From NCBI GenBank assembly GCA_963592185.1, contig CAVAVT010000027.1, positions 1 through 22,406 of the forward strand: DNA of 22,406 nucleotides. Direction: 5' to 3'. The first letter of the stretch is position 1, and every line of letters begins with the position of its first letter. This stretch comes from CAVAVT01 sp963592185. GTDB lineage: Bacteria; Bacillota; Negativicutes; Selenomonadales; Selenomonadaceae. The translations under genes were made by a program, and so were the position numbers. Shown here piece after piece: positions 7,536-14,657 of the stretch. Below the pieces are notes generated by a model that was not told the origin of the DNA, did not search any database, and saw nothing but the letters and a program-made list of their open reading frames with translations.

Positions 7536-8393
7536 TTAGCTTGCATAACTGACACCATCCGCCCCGTCAGGCATATCCACCAGACTGTTTATCTCAATGG
7601 AATCCTTGACAGCCTTGGCTCTTTCCTCAGGGGTGGCTGTGCTGCTTCTTCTGATTTCATAGAATTCGTGGGACTGTGTCTTTATATCAAAGGACTGAGG
7701 TGTGTGGTATTGCAGCTCGAATTTGCAATCATTCTTATCCATCATCACCACATTTATTCCTTGATAAAACTTATCACCCCATGCATTGCGGAACTTTACC
7801 ACACGGTAGCCCTTATTCAAAAGGCTGTCCATGGAACTTTTTACTGATTCGGAGTATTTTTCAGGAGTAATTACCATAGTGTACCTAAGCACATCCCCTA
7901 CTCCCTCGGCAGCTCCCTGAAGAGAAATCTTCTTTTCAATGGAGTCAGCCTTAATCTTTCTGGAAAGACTGTCCAGATTCTTAAATCTGTTTTCCAGCCC
8001 GGCAAGATAGGAATGCTCATCTGTAACATCAGTCAGATCCTGAGTTATAGCTGTCTCATGGGACACAGCCCTGTTCAGTCTGTCAATTGCAAGACCATCC
8101 GGTGTCTGGCTTTCTGGGGGCCTATGCTGGAAAATCCTCTCATCAGCAACCCCTCTTGTCTGCACCGCAGAAATAAAGCTTGCATTTGCTGAACTTGCGG
8201 AGCCAGCATAGGTTCTTGGCATGTTAAATGGTGAGCAAAGAGCCACCACCGTCAGAGCCGCCGCAACAGTCACATTAATCGCCCTGCTGGGGCCCTTAAG
8301 GTTCCAAACCTTCACCGCATCTGCAATTTTCCGGCTCAGGGTCTTCCCCTTGTATATTACACTTCTTTCTAACTTTCCCTCACTATAATCCAT
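7536..8393 (-). CDS. Exported protein with a RelA/SpoT-like nucleotidyltransferase domain
   Basis: The product has 285 residues. Residues 1-36 are basic and hydrophilic; a hydrophobic segment at about 38-55 (AINVTVAAALTVVALCS) is followed by a possible TYAGSA cleavage site, so export or membrane anchoring is likely. Residues about 130-250 follow the (p)ppGpp-synthetase pattern: SLSRKIK (R145, K146, K148), GVGDVLRYT (D167), YQGIN (Y210), FELQYHT (E226, Q228, H230) and HEFYE (H242 to E246). These align by eye with the RelA/SpoT R-x-K, metal-binding Asp, Tyr and E-x-Q positions. The YxSxH His is Asn here, and no HD hydrolase, TGS or ACT domain is present. A nucleotide-transferase activity outside the cytoplasm would be odd, so it may be a secreted effector or a repurposed fold. 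It is monocistronic, has a GGAGG ribosome site, and ends at a strong terminator. No immunity-like partner is adjacent. Confidence 0.6.
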   Translation of the reverse strand: MDYSEGKLERSVIYKGKTLSRKIADAVKVWNLKGPSRAINVTVAAALTVVALCSPFNMPRTYAGSASSANASFISAVQTRGVADERIFQHRPPESQTPDGLAIDRLNRAVSHETAITQDLTDVTDEHSYLAGLENRFKNLDSLSRKIKADSIEKKISLQGAAEGVGDVLRYTMVITPEKYSESVKSSMDSLLNKGYRVVKFRNAWGDKFYQGINVVMMDKNDCKFELQYHTPQSFDIKTQSHEFYEIRRSSTATPEERAKAVKDSIEINSLVDMPDGADGVSYAS

Positions 8394-8511
8394 TCTGTTT
8401 CCTCCTTCGGAATAGTGGATTCAACTTCGGTTCATATTTATAGTAGCAAGGCTTTCTGAAAAAAAATGTAAGTTTTCTGATTATTATCTGAAAAGTATGA
8501 TAAAAATAATC

Positions 8512-9453
8512 TTAGAACAATCCTAGAGTTTTTGTAATAAATATCAGGCAGAAAATAGTTATGCAGGAAAGTCCTGAAGTAATTACCACGCAATTGCCGG
8601 CAAGCTCCCCGTCACTGTCCATCTGCTGCGCCATGGCGTAGGAAGCCACCGCACAGGGCGTGCCGAAAATAGCCAGCAGAGTGACAAATTCCACTCCCCT
8701 ATACCCCAGGAAGACTGCAATAATAAGGATAATGACCGGTGACAGAATCAGTCTGCCAAATACAGCAATCCAAAGCTGGGGCCGGTGAAGTCCTGTACCC
8801 CCAGCTGTAAATGAAGCTCCCAGAATAATGAGGGCTATTGGCGTAGTGGCTGCAGAAACCTGTCCCAGTGACTTTACAATGGACTCTGGAAGAACGATGC
8901 CGATGAGCTTGAACACCACAGCCACAGCCATGCCAAGAATCATGGGATTCTTCGCCACACCACGAAGTATCGGCATTAAAGCAAAAGTCTTTCCACGAAA
9001 GGTTTCCAGTGCCAGTACTGAAAGAACATTATAAAAAGGGACTATTACAGCTATCATCATGGTTGGAACAGCTGCCGCCTCGCTGCCGAAGATATTTACC
9101 ACAAGTGGTATACCCATAATGACAAAATTGCTTCGGAATATTGCCTGTACAATTGCACCTTTACGCTTGTTGCTCGGTTCAAAAAAGTGAACGCCAATCA
9201 TGCCTAAAAGGAAAAGTCCGAAGACCCCAAGCGCACCAAAAAGCATCAGCCCGGGATTTACCCCAGCCTGCAGGTCCGCTGTGTACAGGTTATAAAACAT
9301 CATAATCGAAAAGAAAACGGTAAACACCATTTTATTCATATGATTAAGCTCCACATCCGTCATGAGCTTGAATCTGCGGACCAAGGTTCCTATAAATATA
9401 AGGCAGAAAAGCGGAACCACAGCATTAACCGCCACATAGAAATTACTAATCAT
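8512..9453 (-). CDS. AEC-family (auxin efflux carrier-like) permease
   Basis: The 313-residue inner-membrane protein has about ten hydrophobic helices in two halves and matches the AEC family (malonate, lactate or amino-acid-type carriers). Recognisable stretches are FYVAVNAVVPLFCLIFIGTL at the N-terminus, a central AKNPMILGMAV, ATTPIALIILGASF, and FGTPCAVASYAMAQQM in the second half. It begins 18 nt after the stop of the D-amino-acid transaminase gene, so the two are probably co-transcribed. The substrate is unknown; an amino acid or 2-oxo acid linked to the transaminase is a guess from context. Confidence 0.88.
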   Translation of the reverse strand: MISNFYVAVNAVVPLFCLIFIGTLVRRFKLMTDVELNHMNKMVFTVFFSIMMFYNLYTADLQAGVNPGLMLFGALGVFGLFLLGMIGVHFFEPSNKRKGAIVQAIFRSNFVIMGIPLVVNIFGSEAAAVPTMMIAVIVPFYNVLSVLALETFRGKTFALMPILRGVAKNPMILGMAVAVVFKLIGIVLPESIVKSLGQVSAATTPIALIILGASFTAGGTGLHRPQLWIAVFGRLILSPVIILIIAVFLGYRGVEFVTLLAIFGTPCAVASYAMAQQMDSDGELAGNCVVITSGLSCITIFCLIFITKTLGLF

Positions 9454-9471
9454 CCAAACTACTCTTTTCTA

Positions 9472-10332
9472 TTAAAGAACATCCAATTTGTACCCAGTAT
9501 CTTCCTCCACGTGCTTTACAGCCATTTCGTGAAGCTTTGCAAGAATTTCCGGAGCTTTGCCTCCAACCTTTCTGCCGTCAATTTCTCCAACAGGTACACC
9601 CAGAGTAGAGCAGGAAGATACTATTACTTCATCAGCATTAAACATTTCCTCCACAGTGAAAGGCTTCTCCTCCACAGGGATTCCAAGCTTTTCACAGTAT
9701 CCTATGAGCTTTTTCCTGCAGGTTCCTGGAAGAATCAGATTGTCTGTGGGGGCGGTACGGAACACACCATCCTTAATAATATGAATATTGCTGTGGGCGC
9801 ACTCCGTCACCCTGTCTCCCCGATGGAAAACGATTTCATTACAGCCCTGCTCCTTGCCCTTTTGCGCAGCCATTACATTCGGCAGAAGGTTCAAGGTCTT
9901 AATGTTGCAATGGAGATATCTGGTATCCTCAACAGTAATGAGCTTATAGGGCTTTTTGAGATTTGTAAAATGGCTTTCCGTAACAAAAATCAGGAGGTTT
10001 GCAGAGCCGCTTTCCGGAAAAGTATGCTCTCTAATGGCTGAACCTCTGGTAATCTGCCAGTAAACAAATGCCACATCTCCGGAATCCAGATTATCAACGC
10101 ATTCCTGAAGCTGAGCCTTCAGCTGTTCCCTGTCCATTTCAAAATCAATCTTCAGCCCTGCTGCACTGTTGTAAAACCTATCCAAATGGGCATCAATATT
10201 GTGCATCTTGCGGTTTGCCACCATGCAGGCATCATACACACCATCGCCGAAATACACGCCCCTGTCAGTCATTGGGAGCTGTATGTTCTCGATTTCATCA
10301 AGTTTTCCATTATAAAAACCAACTGTTTTCAT
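9472..10332 (-). CDS. dat: D-amino-acid transaminase (PLP class IV aminotransferase)
   Basis: This 286-residue fold-type IV PLP enzyme interconverts D-amino acids and 2-oxo acids, typically D-alanine and D-glutamate for the cell wall. Visible family features are LPMTDRGVYFGDGVYD, the substrate-side RGSAIREHTFP, the PLP lysine K145 in NIKTLNLLPNVMA, CNEIVFHRGDRVTECAHSNI and the C-terminal EVIVSSCSTLGVPV. The K-(S/T)-LNLL context favours D-amino-acid over branched-chain aminotransferase or aminodeoxychorismate lyase. I chose the ATG at 10332; a GTG nine bases upstream is part of the GAGGTGA ribosome site. It is followed by the AEC permease gene. A terminator-like hairpin stands immediately before its ribosome site. 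Confidence 0.85.
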   Translation of the reverse strand: MKTVGFYNGKLDEIENIQLPMTDRGVYFGDGVYDACMVANRKMHNIDAHLDRFYNSAAGLKIDFEMDREQLKAQLQECVDNLDSGDVAFVYWQITRGSAIREHTFPESGSANLLIFVTESHFTNLKKPYKLITVEDTRYLHCNIKTLNLLPNVMAAQKGKEQGCNEIVFHRGDRVTECAHSNIHIIKDGVFRTAPTDNLILPGTCRKKLIGYCEKLGIPVEEKPFTVEEMFNADEVIVSSCSTLGVPVGEIDGRKVGGKAPEILAKLHEMAVKHVEEDTGYKLDVL

Positions 10333-10345
10333 AACAATCACCTCT

Positions 10346-10384
10346 AAAAAAATTACTCCTAATACCCTTCGATATTAGGAGTAA
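10346..10384 (-). terminator. Perfect 12-bp hairpin plus T7 run directly before the dat ribosome site
   Basis: On the minus strand TTACTCCTAATA, loop TCGAAGGG, TATTAGGAGTAA form a perfect 12-bp stem followed by seven T. It is AT-rich but has the form of an intrinsic terminator for the upstream deacetylase-fold gene. The dat ribosome site AGAGGTGA begins right after the T-run, and the 3' arm itself contains AGGAG, a competing or decoy ribosome site. Confidence 0.82.
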
Positions 10385-10407
10385 AGAATCCTTTAATTAA
10401 TTTATTT

Positions 10408-11196
10408 TTAATTGGAAAATGAAGGATATTTAGAAATAGCCTTCCCCAGTGAGTCAGCGCTCATCCTGCTGCCCACCTCAATTCTAGGAATGGAGTATCT
10501 GGTATCCTGCCCAAAGTCTCCCTTTGAATTTGTGCCGAAAGCAAGAACATAATGTGTGGCAAATGCCGCCTCAGCAGCAGCTTCATTGTATCTTCCCATT
10601 GGATACGCCAGTGCATAGCAGTAATCCATGGCAAGCTCCTCCACAGCCTTTTTGGAGAATTTCAGTTCCTTTGCAATTTTGAGCATATCAAGCTTTGTGA
10701 GATCCGTATAGGAATAGGTATTGCTGCCTAGGGAAAAATGCTGCTTGTCCCCTGCCAGCTCCATCACCTGCTTGGAGGTCAGATAATTCTTTCCGTTATC
10801 AGCCTTTCCATCAATGCGGTTTGAAGCTATGAAAAAAGTTCCCTTCATATTTCGGGATGCAAGCTCCGGCGCAACAGATTCATAGAGACTTTCATAAGTA
10901 CCGTCAAAGGTCAGCAGTATATCTTTTTCGCCAAACTGTCCCTTATTGATTCCTGCAATATACTCCTCCAAGGTAAGGGTTTTATATCCGTTTTTTTCCA
11001 GCCAGTCAAGGTGGCTCTTAAAGGCATCCAACGAAACAACCGAATCCGAAACCGGTGCTTCTGCAATATCATTGTAAACTAGAACCGGTGCATATTTTCC
11101 GTATTCAAGACCTGCCGCATCGCCTTTGGACAGCCAGGCAAAATTGAATAATACCACCGCAATAAGTATAGCTAATCCCTTTAACCAATTTATCAT
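10408..11196 (-). CDS. Polysaccharide-deacetylase (NodB) fold protein lacking metal ligands, probable pseudoenzyme
   Basis: The 262-residue protein has an N-terminal signal or anchor helix (about residues 5-21) and then a NodB-like domain similar to PgaB/IcaB deacetylases. Visible parts are YAPVLVYNDI (usually Y-H-D/N-I), ILLTFDG at 93-99, GTFFIAS, an SLGSNTYSYTDL segment at 155-166, AYPMGRYN at 197-204 and a late IPRIEV. In active enzymes the first motif is TFDD and the second is S-H-T-x-S-H. Here the metal Asp is Gly99 and both His are Asn159 and Tyr163, confirmed codon by codon. The predicted catalytic Asp98 is kept, but metal binding should be lost. It may bind glycan without deacetylating it. 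It lies 30 nt after the LysR gene with its own GGAGG and is followed by a terminator hairpin. Confidence 0.8.
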   Translation of the reverse strand: MINWLKGLAILIAVVLFNFAWLSKGDAAGLEYGKYAPVLVYNDIAEAPVSDSVVSLDAFKSHLDWLEKNGYKTLTLEEYIAGINKGQFGEKDILLTFDGTYESLYESVAPELASRNMKGTFFIASNRIDGKADNGKNYLTSKQVMELAGDKQHFSLGSNTYSYTDLTKLDMLKIAKELKFSKKAVEELAMDYCYALAYPMGRYNEAAAEAAFATHYVLAFGTNSKGDFGQDTRYSIPRIEVGSRMSADSLGKAISKYPSFSN

Positions 11197-11226
11197 GTCA
11201 TTCCTCCAGATATTGACCCCCAGATT

Positions 11227-12180
11227 TTAAGCTGAGGGCTTTAAGTCGGCACGAGCCTCCTCATTAAATTCAATATCTATAGGGGATATTCCTGCATTTT
11301 GACCAGCATTCTTCTTAAAGAAGTCTATTGTGAACTGCTGGAAGCAAATCGCCGCAGTGGAAAGGGGTCTATGGGTGTTCCAGGCAATGCCCACAGCACG
11401 CTTGCACAGTGGGAAGGATACCGGTATGTAGCGTACACCAATCTGCTCCGTGCAGGGGATGTGCGGCAGAAGGCTTACACCAAGACCAGCAGCCACAAGG
11501 GAAATCAGATTGTGAACCTCATCCCCTTCAAATACAACATTGGGATGACTTTCCGCAATATCCAGCAGCTGATTTATCTGCTGGCGCATATTGTACTCAG
11601 GCTTCAGGGTAATAAAGGAATCCCCGTCAATTTCCTCCAGCCGTACAGTATTTTTGTCCGCCAGGGGATGCCCCTCTGGAACCACCAGATAAAGCTCCTC
11701 TGACCAAAGATACATCCATGCCACATCCGCCTCATTAAGCATGGAGCAGAGACATATATCCGTCTCATCATTTTCTATCTGCTGGGCCATTACAGCAGAA
11801 TTCTGCTGATTCAGCTTTATGTTTATAGATGGATACTTAGCATGAAATCCGCTGAGAATTAACGGGAGATAGGTATCACCCAGAGAATGAAGGAATGATA
11901 CCCTAAGGGACCCCTCGCCCCCATTATCCATCTTTATTTCCTTACATGCCACATCCACTTCTCTTAGGATGCGGTCCACATGAAACAGGAATTTCTTTCC
12001 GCTTTCTGTAAGCTCCGTTTCCTTGCCGTGACGGTCGAAAAGATTCACCTCCAGCTCCTGCTCAAGCTTCGCAATAGATCTGCTGAGAGCCGATTGTGAA
12101 ACCGCAATATTCTTTGCTGTCAGTGTGAAATTTTTGTACTGTGCCAGCGCCTGAAAATACCTTAAATTGGTTAATTCCAT
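11227..12180 (-). CDS. LysR-family transcriptional regulator
   Basis: The 317-residue protein has the LysR N-terminal winged helix (MELTNLRYFQALAQYKNFTLTAKNIAVSQSALSRSIAKLEQELEVNLF, residues about 1-48) and a linker helix. The co-inducer domain starts near GSLRVSFLHSLGDTYLPLIL and ends with GLGVSLLPHIP. I start at the ATG at 12180 because GGAGG lies 9 nt upstream; the in-frame TTG at 12186 is too close to that site. It is divergent from the MFS transporter gene, which is the classical arrangement for a LysR target. The deacetylase-fold gene lies 30 nt downstream and may be co-transcribed. The effector is unknown. Confidence 0.93.
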   Translation of the reverse strand: MELTNLRYFQALAQYKNFTLTAKNIAVSQSALSRSIAKLEQELEVNLFDRHGKETELTESGKKFLFHVDRILREVDVACKEIKMDNGGEGSLRVSFLHSLGDTYLPLILSGFHAKYPSINIKLNQQNSAVMAQQIENDETDICLCSMLNEADVAWMYLWSEELYLVVPEGHPLADKNTVRLEEIDGDSFITLKPEYNMRQQINQLLDIAESHPNVVFEGDEVHNLISLVAAGLGVSLLPHIPCTEQIGVRYIPVSFPLCKRAVGIAWNTHRPLSTAAICFQQFTIDFFKKNAGQNAGISPIDIEFNEEARADLKPSA

Positions 12181-12202
12181 AACCAAATGCCTCCATTCAT
12201 TA

Positions 12203-12237
12203 ATGAAAAAGTCTTCCTATGAAGGATATTTTTTCAT
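12203..12237. promoter_or_regulatory. Imperfect long dyad near the LysR start (ATGAAAAA / TTTTTCAT)
   Basis: Eight-base arms ATGAAAAA (12203-12210) and TTTTTCAT (12230-12237) are separated by 19 nt; inside lies a smaller CTTC/GAAG symmetry. It falls in the LysR mRNA leader. It could be a second regulator site or an RNA hairpin that modulates LysR translation. The A/T-rich arms make chance a real possibility. Confidence 0.3.
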
Positions 12238-12243
12238 ATCTTT

Positions 12244-12256
12244 TGCGTAAAACGCA
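12244..12256. promoter_or_regulatory. T-N11-A LysR operator candidate
   Basis: TGCGTAAAACGCA is a perfect dyad with 5-bp arms and has exactly the T-N11-A form of LysR binding sites. It lies just upstream of the predicted MFS -35 position and about 16-28 bp downstream of the predicted LysR transcription start. That would suit activation of the transporter and self-repression of the regulator. Confidence 0.65.
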
Positions 12257-12278
12257 TAATGCCTTTTGGCTATGAATC

Positions 12279-12307
12279 ATTATAATGCGGTATCCATGCG
12301 GTTTCAA
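12279..12307 (-). promoter_or_regulatory. Promoter of the LysR gene
   Basis: The minus strand has -35 TTGAAA (12302-12307), a 17-nt spacer and a perfect -10 TATAAT (12279-12284). The -10 is part of the palindrome CATTATAATG, so the plus strand also reads TATAAT at 12281-12286. Confidence 0.7.
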
Positions 12308-12521
12308 TAAACAAATTACATTTTTCACAAATAAATCAATGCAGAAAACTCATAACTTCTATGTACACTGCACATATGCTTTAAAATTTTGGTCAAAATT
12401 TCATTACTATGCATTTAGTGAAAAAATCCGTTGTTTTTTATGCATTAGACTTTATATTCATCCCGGAATATACTTTGTCTCAGAAATCATCCATACCACT
12501 TTTTACGGAGCAGGTGAAAAA

Positions 12522-13988
12522 ATGTTTAACCCATCATCAAATGACAGCTACACCCACGAGCTGAGCTTGGTATCAGGAATCAGCGATGAGGATGCTGCCG
12601 AACTATTAACTGCTGCACATTGTATCACTACAGACAATTTGAGCGATACAGTCCAGCTAACAGAAGTTTATGAAGAGAAAAAGGAGGACCCATCACCCAT
12701 GAACCAGCCCACAGCCGTATCGTCCGATAAGCTTTGGACAAAGAACTATGTTTTTGACATAGGTGTTAATTTTCTAGTATATTGCGTACACTTCCTGCTG
12801 ATGCTTTGGTCTACAGCCTACGCCATCCACGAATGGAATGCTTCCATCAGCATGGCAGGTCTTGCATCCGGACTTTTCATTGTAGGTGCATTATTCGCAC
12901 GTATCCCAGCCGGACGCTTTATAGATTTTGTTGGAAGACGCAGAATGTTCCTTATGGGAACCGGAATGTACTTCCTGATGGTGCTTCTCTATGAAGCCGC
13001 TCCCACACTGGAACTTTTCATGGTTGTCCGCTTCATCCACGGACTTGCCTTCGGCACCACTTCCACAGCTGCAAGCACAGTTGTTGCAGCTCTCGTGCCC
13101 CTGAAGCGCATGGGAACAGGCATTGGCTACTTCACCCTTGGCGTTACCATGGCTTCCGCTGTTGGACCATTCCTTGCAATGAACATTACCCAGGCAAATA
13201 ATTTCTCACTGGGCATTGAGATTTGTACTGCAGCTACACTTGTTATATTCCTTCTTGCCTTCGGCATCAAGACTCCGGAGCGTGTAATCCTTGAGGAAGA
13301 GAAAAAGGATATGGCAAAAATATCCTTCGACCGCTTCTTCTCCATTAAAGCTCTTGCAATATCCTGCATCGCACTTATTGGCGGCGTATGCTACTCCACA
13401 GTATTGAGCTTCCTCGGAGCTTATACCAACGCCATCGGTGTTACCGGTATCGGAGCTACATGCTTCTTCCTTTGCTTTGCATTTACCTCATTCATCAGCC
13501 GCCCTCTGACGGGTTTCCTTCTTGATAAATATGGCGGCAATATAGTAATATACCCGTCCTTAATCTGCATGGCCATTGCCATGGCTGTTATCTCCACAGC
13601 TACTTCCGATATTCCTCTTCTCATCGGAGCACTTTTCCTTGGCTTTGGTTATGGTACAATCACCGCCTCCTGCCATGCATTGGCTGTTCACTGTGCGCCA
13701 ATGCACCAGGTGGGTGTTGCTACCAGCACATATTTTGTACTGCTTGACCTGGGTATCGGCGTAGGCCCTTACACTTTGGGCAGTTTCGTTCCCACCCTTG
13801 GATTCGGTTTCGTCTACACCGCAGCCGGAGTTCTCTCCGTAGCCGGTATGGGACTGTACTTCTACCTGATTGGCAGACATCACCGCTTTACCCGTCACCA
13901 GATGGACCGTGTCAGCGAAGCCAAAGAGATTGTTGAGCAGCGCCGCCAGCATTTCAATAAGCAGCGCCTTGCCCTCCAGAACAGATAA
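12522..13988 (+). CDS. Major facilitator superfamily transporter with an acidic N-terminal extension
   Basis: This is a 12-helix MFS inner-membrane transporter. The first helix begins in YVFDIGVNFLVYCVHFLL. The loop 2-3 signature ARIPAGRFIDFVGRRRMFL is clear, as is the second-half SRPLTGFLLDKYGGN. Two starts are possible. ATG 12522 (used here, 488 residues) has AGGTG 5 nt upstream. ATG 12699 (429 residues) has a stronger AAGGAGG but 11 nt upstream. The extra 59 residues are hydrophilic, acidic and Ser/Thr-rich (SGISDEDAAELL...EVYEEKKEDPSP) and look coding. It is divergent from a LysR regulator that probably controls it, and ends before a hairpin shared with the convergent gene. The substrate is not evident. 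Confidence 0.88.
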   Translation: MFNPSSNDSYTHELSLVSGISDEDAAELLTAAHCITTDNLSDTVQLTEVYEEKKEDPSPMNQPTAVSSDKLWTKNYVFDIGVNFLVYCVHFLLMLWSTAYAIHEWNASISMAGLASGLFIVGALFARIPAGRFIDFVGRRRMFLMGTGMYFLMVLLYEAAPTLELFMVVRFIHGLAFGTTSTAASTVVAALVPLKRMGTGIGYFTLGVTMASAVGPFLAMNITQANNFSLGIEICTAATLVIFLLAFGIKTPERVILEEEKKDMAKISFDRFFSIKALAISCIALIGGVCYSTVLSFLGAYTNAIGVTGIGATCFFLCFAFTSFISRPLTGFLLDKYGGNIVIYPSLICMAIAMAVISTATSDIPLLIGALFLGFGYGTITASCHALAVHCAPMHQVGVATSTYFVLLDLGIGVGPYTLGSFVPTLGFGFVYTAAGVLSVAGMGLYFYLIGRHHRFTRHQMDRVSEAKEIVEQRRQHFNKQRLALQNR

Positions 13989-14011
13989 TTTAACAGCAAA
14001 CGGGCAAAATT

Positions 14012-14051
14012 AAACGGCTGTACATTAGCATTAGCTTGTGTACAGCCGTTT
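14012..14051. terminator. Bidirectional terminator between convergent genes
   Basis: AAACGGCTGTACA (14012-14024) and TGTACAGCCGTTT (14039-14051) form a perfect 13-bp stem with a 14-nt loop. It sits between the MFS gene ending at 13988 (+) and the secreted-protein gene ending at 14061 (-). T-rich tracts follow on both strands but are interrupted. Confidence 0.85.
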
Positions 14052-14060
14052 TAGTATTTC

Positions 14061-14657
14061 TTATTTTACTCGGACACTGTTTAACGCATGATTGGATATT
14101 GCATTGGCATCCTTGTCATCCCTTGCCATATCAAAATTTACAGCCCATAGGTCATTTCCGAGAAAAGCATTGAAGGATTTTGTCTTTATATGCTGTCTGC
14201 CAGCATCATAGGTCAGTGTTATAATATACCCCTTAAGCTTTCCAACATTCTTCCTTTTAATGGATTCAACCTTTACATTTTGGAACTCCGTGGCTTTGGC
14301 AACAGTAAAGGCATACTGCTCAGCGGTCTTTTTGCTGTTTTCCAGCCTTTCCTCCTCGGAAATCTGAGCTATAACCTCAGGCTTGTAGGCAATTCGGGTA
14401 ATTGCTACATATAGACCGTCTCTATTTTCGGAGTAAACATTTTCCGTAAGGGCTGCCTCATTGTCCTGCTCAGCCGCAGTTCTTTCCTTATGTTCCCACG
14501 TTGCCTCAAAAGTTAGGTCAATGGTTAATGTCTTGTCTCCGTCCTTTATGGTATTTTTCACATAATTATAGTCAGCTGCAGAAGCTGTTCCGGCAAAGGC
14601 GGAAAAAATGAAGCTGGCTGTTAAAATTGTACAAAGTATTAAAAATATCCTTTTCAC
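14061..14657 (-). CDS. Secreted protein of unknown function, paralog of the gene upstream
   Basis: The 198-residue product has a typical cleavable signal peptide (KRIFLILCTILTASFIFSAFAGTASA) and a small mixed alpha/beta domain. It shares with the upstream protein the order GDGKTLTIDL-like start, E-N-V-Y-S, ITLTYD, the strongly alike NDLWAVNFDMARDDKD and the end HALNSVRVK. The start is a GTG directly after the upstream TAA (TAAGTG), with AAGGAG 9 nt before it, so translation is coupled. I do not recognise the family. It is probably periplasmic, and no catalytic motif is visible. Confidence 0.82.
   Translation of the reverse strand: MKRIFLILCTILTASFIFSAFAGTASAADYNYVKNTIKDGDKTLTIDLTFEATWEHKERTAAEQDNEAALTENVYSENRDGLYVAITRIAYKPEVIAQISEEERLENSKKTAEQYAFTVAKATEFQNVKVESIKRKNVGKLKGYIITLTYDAGRQHIKTKSFNAFLGNDLWAVNFDMARDDKDANAISNHALNSVRVK

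Larger units (their letters stand above)
12187..12521. other. Divergent intergenic region between LysR and MFS genes
   Basis: These 335 bases hold no supported gene. They contain the LysR ribosome site, an A/T dyad, the T-N11-A operator candidate and overlapping divergent promoters sharing CATTATAATG. The plus-strand -10 TATAAT (12281-12286) has only a poor -35 (TAATGC-like at 12257-12262), as expected for an activator-dependent promoter. The rest, 12308-12505, is A/T-rich and would be a long 5' leader of the MFS mRNA. The reading frame is open there back to 12285, but the translated sequence looks non-coding. Confidence 0.6.

Noticed and set aside
8448..8485. Repeated TTTCTGA and A-run between the AEC and RelA/SpoT-like genes, considered as a terminator
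   Set aside because: The repeats are mostly direct and the possible stem is only five A/T-rich pairs, so I could not support a hairpin terminator.
9340..10041. Plus-strand 233-residue open frame
   Set aside because: It runs across the AEC permease and D-amino-acid transaminase genes on the other strand, both with clear family motifs.
12285..12521. Extension of the MFS reading frame upstream to 12285
   Set aside because: The translated sequence is Phe/Tyr/His/Cys-rich, lacks a ribosome site at the first ATG and covers the promoter and -10 region.
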